A DNA stretch of 61,557 bases from Bacteroidia bacterium 43-41. GTDB lineage: Bacteria > Bacteroidota > Bacteroidia > Bacteroidales > Dysgonomonadaceae. Positions 58,056 to 61,557 of this stretch are shown here, piece by piece. The stretch covers positions 1-61,557 of the forward strand of contig MKTD01000055.1 in assembly GCA_001898165.1 (NCBI GenBank). The letters are read 5' to 3'. Numbering within the stretch: position 1 is the first letter of the stretch; each line of letters begins with the position of its first letter. The notes under the pieces are model-generated. The model was not told the origin of the DNA. It searched no databases and saw only the letters and a program-made list of their open reading frames with translations. The position numbers and the translations under genes were made by a program.

Positions 58056-58063
58056 TAATTTTG
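58056..58063 (+). promoter_or_regulatory. -7 promoter box of tRNA-Glu
   Basis: TAATTTTG fits TAnnTTTG, with TTTG at 58029-58032 as a -33 element at 23-nt spacing. It lies 16 nt before the tRNA 5' end, which supports an expressed tRNA. Confidence 0.55.
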
Positions 58064-58079
58064 TACTATCATTCGAGAA

Positions 58080-58151
58080 GGCGCACTCTTCTAACGGTTA
58101 GGAAAATTGTTTCTCAGGCAATGGATAGCGGTTCGATTCCGCTGTGCGCTA
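58080..58151 (+). tRNA. tRNA-Glu, anticodon CUC
   Basis: Folds as a cloverleaf: acceptor GGCGCAC with GTGCGCT (G1-U72), D-arm TTCT/AGGA with AACGGTT loop, and anticodon stem ATTGT/GCAAT (last pair T-G) with loop TTCTCAG, anticodon CTC. The variable loop is short and the T-arm is AGCGG TTCGATT CCGCT. U8, A14, G18G19, A21, U33, A37, C56 and A58 are all in place. CCA is not encoded. The weak anticodon stem and G38 are unusual. No terminator is obvious. Confidence 0.85.
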
Positions 58152-58186
58152 CTTCTGGGGAAAAAGCCGGGAATCAAGATTTTATT

Positions 58187-58223
58187 TAGGTAATCCATGT
58201 ATTGCCAAAACAACCAATGGCGG
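58187..58223 (+). repeat. 37-nt diverged repeat, copy A
   Basis: 32 of 37 positions match 60781-60817 in the same orientation. Read as codons it gives GNPCIAKTTNGG in an open frame (FYLGNPCIAKTTNGGYTSYT). Three of the five differences fall at third codon positions, so it may be a coding remnant. The rest of 58152-58517 is AT-rich with no recognised gene. Confidence 0.6.
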
Positions 58224-58517
58224 TTATACATCTTACACAATACTTTCTAAGCAACACTTCTAAATTTTGAATATTTTGTTCATTGTAATTATTAAAGATA
58301 ATTTCAGAACTCTGTCTATTTATAATGTTTCTTTTTGGAGTAAGAAATGCATTTGCTAATCGCTATGAGAGAAAACAAGAAGGAAGCAGCCGTAAATAAA
58401 ATATAAATATTTTTTTTCGTTATCTATGAATAAGTTATAGATTTTCATTAATACAAATTTAATTAAGTTTTGAAACTGGTTTTAACTTGAAACAATATAT
58501 GTTACCTGCCACGTCCG

Positions 58518-60218
58518 TCAATAATAATGATTATTTAAATATTTGATCGCTGCCTCCAGAATTTCATCTTTTCCGGCTTTAATGGATTCCATAGTAGGAT
58601 AAACTTCTATATCAGGAACAATACCTTTTCGTTGCAATTCAGACTTGTCAAGAGAAAAAAGAGCAAAGCCGGAAAAAGCTGCTATTGTTCTGTTGTTTCC
58701 CGGAAGTGGTATCCATGTAACCCGCCCCAAAGCACCTGACGTCGGACGACCGATCAATATTGCATGAAAGTTAGTTCGCCCTTCCCAAGCTATTGTTTCT
58801 AATGCACTCTGAGAAGATTCATTAATCAGATAAACAAGTTTTCCCTGAAAACGGGGATATTCCGAGACATCCGGATTAGACATTATTATTTCTTTCCAGC
58901 AAAAAGCGCCGGGATGTTCCAAATCTGGTAAAACCATGGGGCATAAATAGTAAGGAGTATTCGATTCAGACAGATAACGGGAAAAATACCCTGCATCGTA
59001 GGTATTGTCCACACCTTTCCTTAAATCAAAGATAATACCCTCCGCATCTAAAAAATACTGGAATATCGAATCTATTTTTTCTTTTGCCAATGTGGAAAAA
59101 TCGACATAACCAATTTTTTCGGAAAGCCATCGGTATGGAGATAAAACCTTCTTTTCAAAAGTAATAGGAGCCAGGTATAAGCGAATTTCCCTTGCATCTC
59201 TCGTAATGGTCACACCTATACCCGGTAAGGATATCATTTCAGCCACATACCCATTGATCCGATATTCTCTGTTCAGTGGTGTAGAGGATGGGATCAGAGC
59301 AGAAAGACTATCCCTGATGCTTTGGATATCTCGTCGACCGATATGAGTAATTATATCTCCTGACTGTAACCCTCCTGCACCAACCCTGACAATGGTTTTT
59401 CCATTCATGATTTCAAGAATATCCTGACTTCCGGAAGAGAAATAATTGCCCATCGTGATGTAGGCATGGCCATCATTCAATGCCACTGCCAGTTTAAAAA
59501 AGGCGATCTGATAAGATTGTTCATCTGTAGCCTCGATAAACGGAAAAATAGACTCCATCAATGTTTTGTCCCACGATTGATCCATTAGATACTTATGAGG
59601 AAAAAAGTAATAGATCACGTTCCAATACCTGAAAAGGGATAATAGGCGATATTTCATTGAATGTAGTGAAGCTGCTACCTCAAAATCATATCTTTTTTCA
59701 TTTTGCAGCAATGCCTGTTCGAAACGTACACTATAGTAAGACGGCTGCTCTACCGGCGTAGAAGCTATTTTTCTTAATTCACTGCACAGTGCATCATCTA
59801 AAAAAGACTTATCCAACCAGCACAGGTTTACATTCATTTTTAAAGAGTCATTAAAACCATTTGTCTTTTTGTGGTGATATTTTCCTGCTGCATCCAACAT
59901 CCTTTTAAGTTCTTTATTCACCATTTCAGGCGTAGAAGCATGCTCTATGCCTTCCATTCCATCCATTAAAATTTTATCCCAATCGACCTTACCGGACGTT
60001 ACATTCGGATGATAATATTTCAATAATCCCCAAACACGACATGTAATCACCCATTTTGTAGTGTCATTGTACGGATAGTCGCAGATAAACTCGCATGGCC
60101 TAATGAAATATTCCTCGCAGAGACTGGAGGAAACTTTTAAACCAGACTGGTCGCATGATACTAAAAGTACACAACCTATAAAGAAAGAAACAATAATTAG
60201 CTTTATATGTTTAGACAT
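58518..60218 (-). CDS. S41-family peptidase lipoprotein
   Basis: 566 aa with a lipoprotein signal (MSKHIKLIIVSFFIGCVLLVSC, cysteine 22). The N-terminal helical part (about 45-260) contains LALNDGHAY-like AVALNDGHAYITMGN. A PDZ-like segment follows (VGAGGLQSGDIITHIGRRDI). The C-terminal S41 fold has EGIIFDLRKGVDNT, the probable catalytic serine in LVYLINESSQSALETIAWEG, and GRPTSGALGRVTWIPLPG. It resembles tail-specific proteases and Bacteroidetes S41 lipoproteins, and is likely exported for peptide processing. It lies between tRNA-Glu and IS remnants in an AT-rich accessory stretch. Confidence 0.85.
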   Translation of the reverse strand: MSKHIKLIIVSFFIGCVLLVSCDQSGLKVSSSLCEEYFIRPCEFICDYPYNDTTKWVITCRVWGLLKYYHPNVTSGKVDWDKILMDGMEGIEHASTPEMVNKELKRMLDAAGKYHHKKTNGFNDSLKMNVNLCWLDKSFLDDALCSELRKIASTPVEQPSYYSVRFEQALLQNEKRYDFEVAASLHSMKYRLLSLFRYWNVIYYFFPHKYLMDQSWDKTLMESIFPFIEATDEQSYQIAFFKLAVALNDGHAYITMGNYFSSGSQDILEIMNGKTIVRVGAGGLQSGDIITHIGRRDIQSIRDSLSALIPSSTPLNREYRINGYVAEMISLPGIGVTITRDAREIRLYLAPITFEKKVLSPYRWLSEKIGYVDFSTLAKEKIDSIFQYFLDAEGIIFDLRKGVDNTYDAGYFSRYLSESNTPYYLCPMVLPDLEHPGAFCWKEIIMSNPDVSEYPRFQGKLVYLINESSQSALETIAWEGRTNFHAILIGRPTSGALGRVTWIPLPGNNRTIAAFSGFALFSLDKSELQRKGIVPDIEVYPTMESIKAGKDEILEAAIKYLNNHYY

Positions 60219-60636
60219 AATACATTCATCTCTTTATTGTTTTCTATTATTTTAATTATTAAAGAGCCTTTAATCAAATATTTATATTGATTACTTAATC
60301 TTTCTTTTAACTCAATTAGTTCGTTATATTTAGGGCATTCTTCATTTAGTTTATTTTCGATGTTAGTTAGTATAACTATTAAACCATAGGATATAAAATT
60401 TTCTGGTATACTACAAACTATATAGAAAACACCTGTTTATTTCACTCCAAAAGTATACCATTTTAATCTAATCTCCAAGTTCCTCTCGTATGTGGTTACA
60501 GCATGATCCGGAAACATTTCAAAAATGATTGAAAGCCCTGTCTTTGCATTTTCATTTTTACTGTATTTCTAATTTTCGGTCACACATACCTCCCTAACTG
60601 AACGAAATTAATCCTTCCCAGAGTGACCAACTATAA

Positions 60637-60783
60637 AATCAGTGTTTCCATAAAGAATTACTTGAACTGGTAACTAAAATAAATGATTCACATGCCCATA
60701 TTTGGGACAATACAATTGAAAATTTCAAAGGTGAAAAGACAGCTCCTTATCAGATAACATTTATTGAAGACAGAGCCATTTAG
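60637..60783 (+). pseudogene. Fragment of a second S41 peptidase gene
   Basis: A frame without start reads KELLELVTKINDSHAHIWDN and ENFKGEKTAPYQITFIEDRAI, then stop. This corresponds to the N-terminal helical/beta junction of S41 proteases (same place as FFKLAVALNDGHAYI in the full gene on the other strand). It stops exactly where the 37-nt repeat copy B begins. The remainder of 60219-60636 is AT-rich with no gene I can support. Confidence 0.45.
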
Positions 60784-60817
60784 ATAATCCATGTGTTGCT
60801 AAAACGACCAATGGAGG
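60781..60817 (+). repeat. 37-nt diverged repeat, copy B
   Basis: Matches 58187-58223 at 32 of 37 positions; the corresponding frame reads DNPCVAKTTNGG. It is sandwiched between the S41 fragment and the truncated IS30 transposase. The two copies flank the intact S41 gene. Confidence 0.6.
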
Positions 60818-60840
60818 GTGTCTAACTAGAATTTTATTGT

Positions 60841-61372
60841 TGAATTATTTCAATTGCCTTTTCTAAGACTTCATCCCGAAGTAATAAACCGCAAAGAGCG
60901 TGTGCGTGATCGGGAGATAGATACCATCATAGGTAAGAATAAACGAGATGCTATTGTAACCATCTGTGAGCGTAAAACAAAAATGGCCATTATCCATAAA
61001 CTCGATGAAGGACGCAAGGCCGAAGCATTACCACAAACGGTCTTCCTTTCATTGCTGGCCTATAAAGATAAAGTACATTCCATAACTTCCGATAATGGAG
61101 ATGAGTTGCTGCACACAAAAAAATTGCGGAAAGCTTGAATGCGGAATTATATTTTACACACCCTTATTGTTCGTGAGAAAGAGGTTTAAATGAAAACACA
61201 AACAGGCTTTATCAGGCAATACATTCCAAAAGGAACAGATTTTAACGGGATTACACATAAATCAATCGAACAGATACAATATAAATCAATCGAAGATTCG
61301 GAAGATCGTTACAATACGATGCCCCTTTACAAAGATTTTTTACATCTTTGAGAAAAAAAGTTGCATTAGTGA
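60841..61372 (+). pseudogene. Decayed IS30-family transposase
   Basis: The N-terminal helix-turn-helix half is missing. The remainder starts at LHPEVINRKERVRDREIDTI, followed by IGKNKRDAIVTICERKTKM and TSDNGDEL, the DDE core of IS30. A one-base shift in a seven-A run near 61120 is followed by AESLNAELYFTHPYCS and a TGA where family members have Trp. A further 1-nt insertion precedes GFIRQYIPKGTDFNGIT. The end reads LRKKVALVS. With at least three lesions it is inactive. Confidence 0.85.
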
Positions 61373-61439
61373 GTGAATTTATTCTTTCCTCATCTGATAA
61401 GTTAAGGCTATGTAAAATAATAATTAATTGATTTCTGTT

Positions 61440-61557
61440 CTTCGGGATGCACGTAAATCCGATTCCGAGTGTATATATGAATAGTACCCCGATTTACGCA
61501 TTGAAAAAGACACTATCCCAATAAGTGTGTAAGTAGTAATTGAAGGGTCTTTACTTA
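61440..61557. other. Window edge, possible mobile-element terminus
   Basis: Contains an inverted pair cgtaaatc (61452) and gatttacg (61491), then gacactatcccaataagtgt, which resembles mutator-type (IS256) element ends as I remember them. No ORF. Assignment is weak. Confidence 0.2.

Noticed and set aside
61110-61140. Seven-A run in the IS30 transposase as programmed frameshifting
   Set aside because: A nonsense codon and a second frameshift follow, and the N-terminal half is absent, so ordinary decay explains it.

Overview
The window looks like a chromosome segment of an anaerobic, amino-acid-fermenting member of the Bacteroidales. A Dysgonomonadaceae or Porphyromonadaceae-like relative is my best guess, but this is an inference. 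The evidence is the set of lineage-typical genes: type III glutamine synthetase, an S46 dipeptidyl-peptidase, an ftsK-lolA-trxB cluster, a membrane pyrophosphatase, a DUF5916 protein, MeaB, a huge alpha-2-macroglobulin, and secreted proteins with the C-terminal sorting domain of the type IX secretion system. Many promoters show the Bacteroidetes -7 box TAnnTTTG instead of a sigma-70 -10 box, and Shine-Dalgarno sites are mostly weak.

Layout. 1-1.4 kb: an accessory edge with IS21-like end repeats, a HigBA toxin-antitoxin pair and a decayed winged-helix fragment beside tRNA-Leu(CAA). 1.7-41.8 kb: a mostly core backbone. It holds manC, glnN, a DPP11-type peptidase, a lipoprotein, metY, a ROK regulator, hppA, mdh, trxB, lolA, ftsK, tpx, uvrA, a lytic transglycosylase, eno, marC, a glycosyltransferase, an OmpH-like protein, pepD, a secreted EEP-family protein and pnp. 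It continues with an arylpyruvate catabolic operon (iorA, iorB, paaK, an ACT-domain protein, an aminotransferase), a DUF5916 protein and a TonB-like protein. 42.1-47.6 kb: an AT-rich accessory island bounded by two nearly identical 194-bp direct repeats. It contains a PD40-propeller lipoprotein, an IS1595 relic, a subtilisin-like protease split by one in-frame stop codon, a small lipoprotein, and an internally deleted remnant carrying the same secretion-domain end. 47.6-58.0 kb: a receiver-domain/PPDK-ATP-grasp fusion, an alpha-2-macroglobulin, a DUF1573 protein and MeaB. 58.0-61.6 kb: tRNA-Glu(CUC), then an accessory tail with an S41 peptidase lipoprotein, a second S41 fragment and a decayed IS30 transposase.

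How the genes work together. Secreted and periplasmic peptidases (S46, S8, S41), PepD and the aminotransferase-IOR-PaaK set point to peptide scavenging and ferredoxin-linked amino-acid oxidation or reductive synthesis. HppA suggests energy conservation from pyrophosphate, which is a by-product of AMP-forming ligases such as PaaK. MeaB suggests a methylmalonyl-CoA route to propionate elsewhere in the genome.

The most unusual things seen are: the 194-bp repeats and gene-end recombination in the 42-47.6 kb island; an orphan PPDK ATP-grasp protein with two receiver-like domains and no swivel or PEP domain; a recurrent intergenic AACAGTTTCT element that also brackets uvrA; heptanucleotide repeats in two spacers of the iorA operon, one reaching into the iorA coding end; a relic toxin-antitoxin locus; and a possible peptide-bearing leader before eno.
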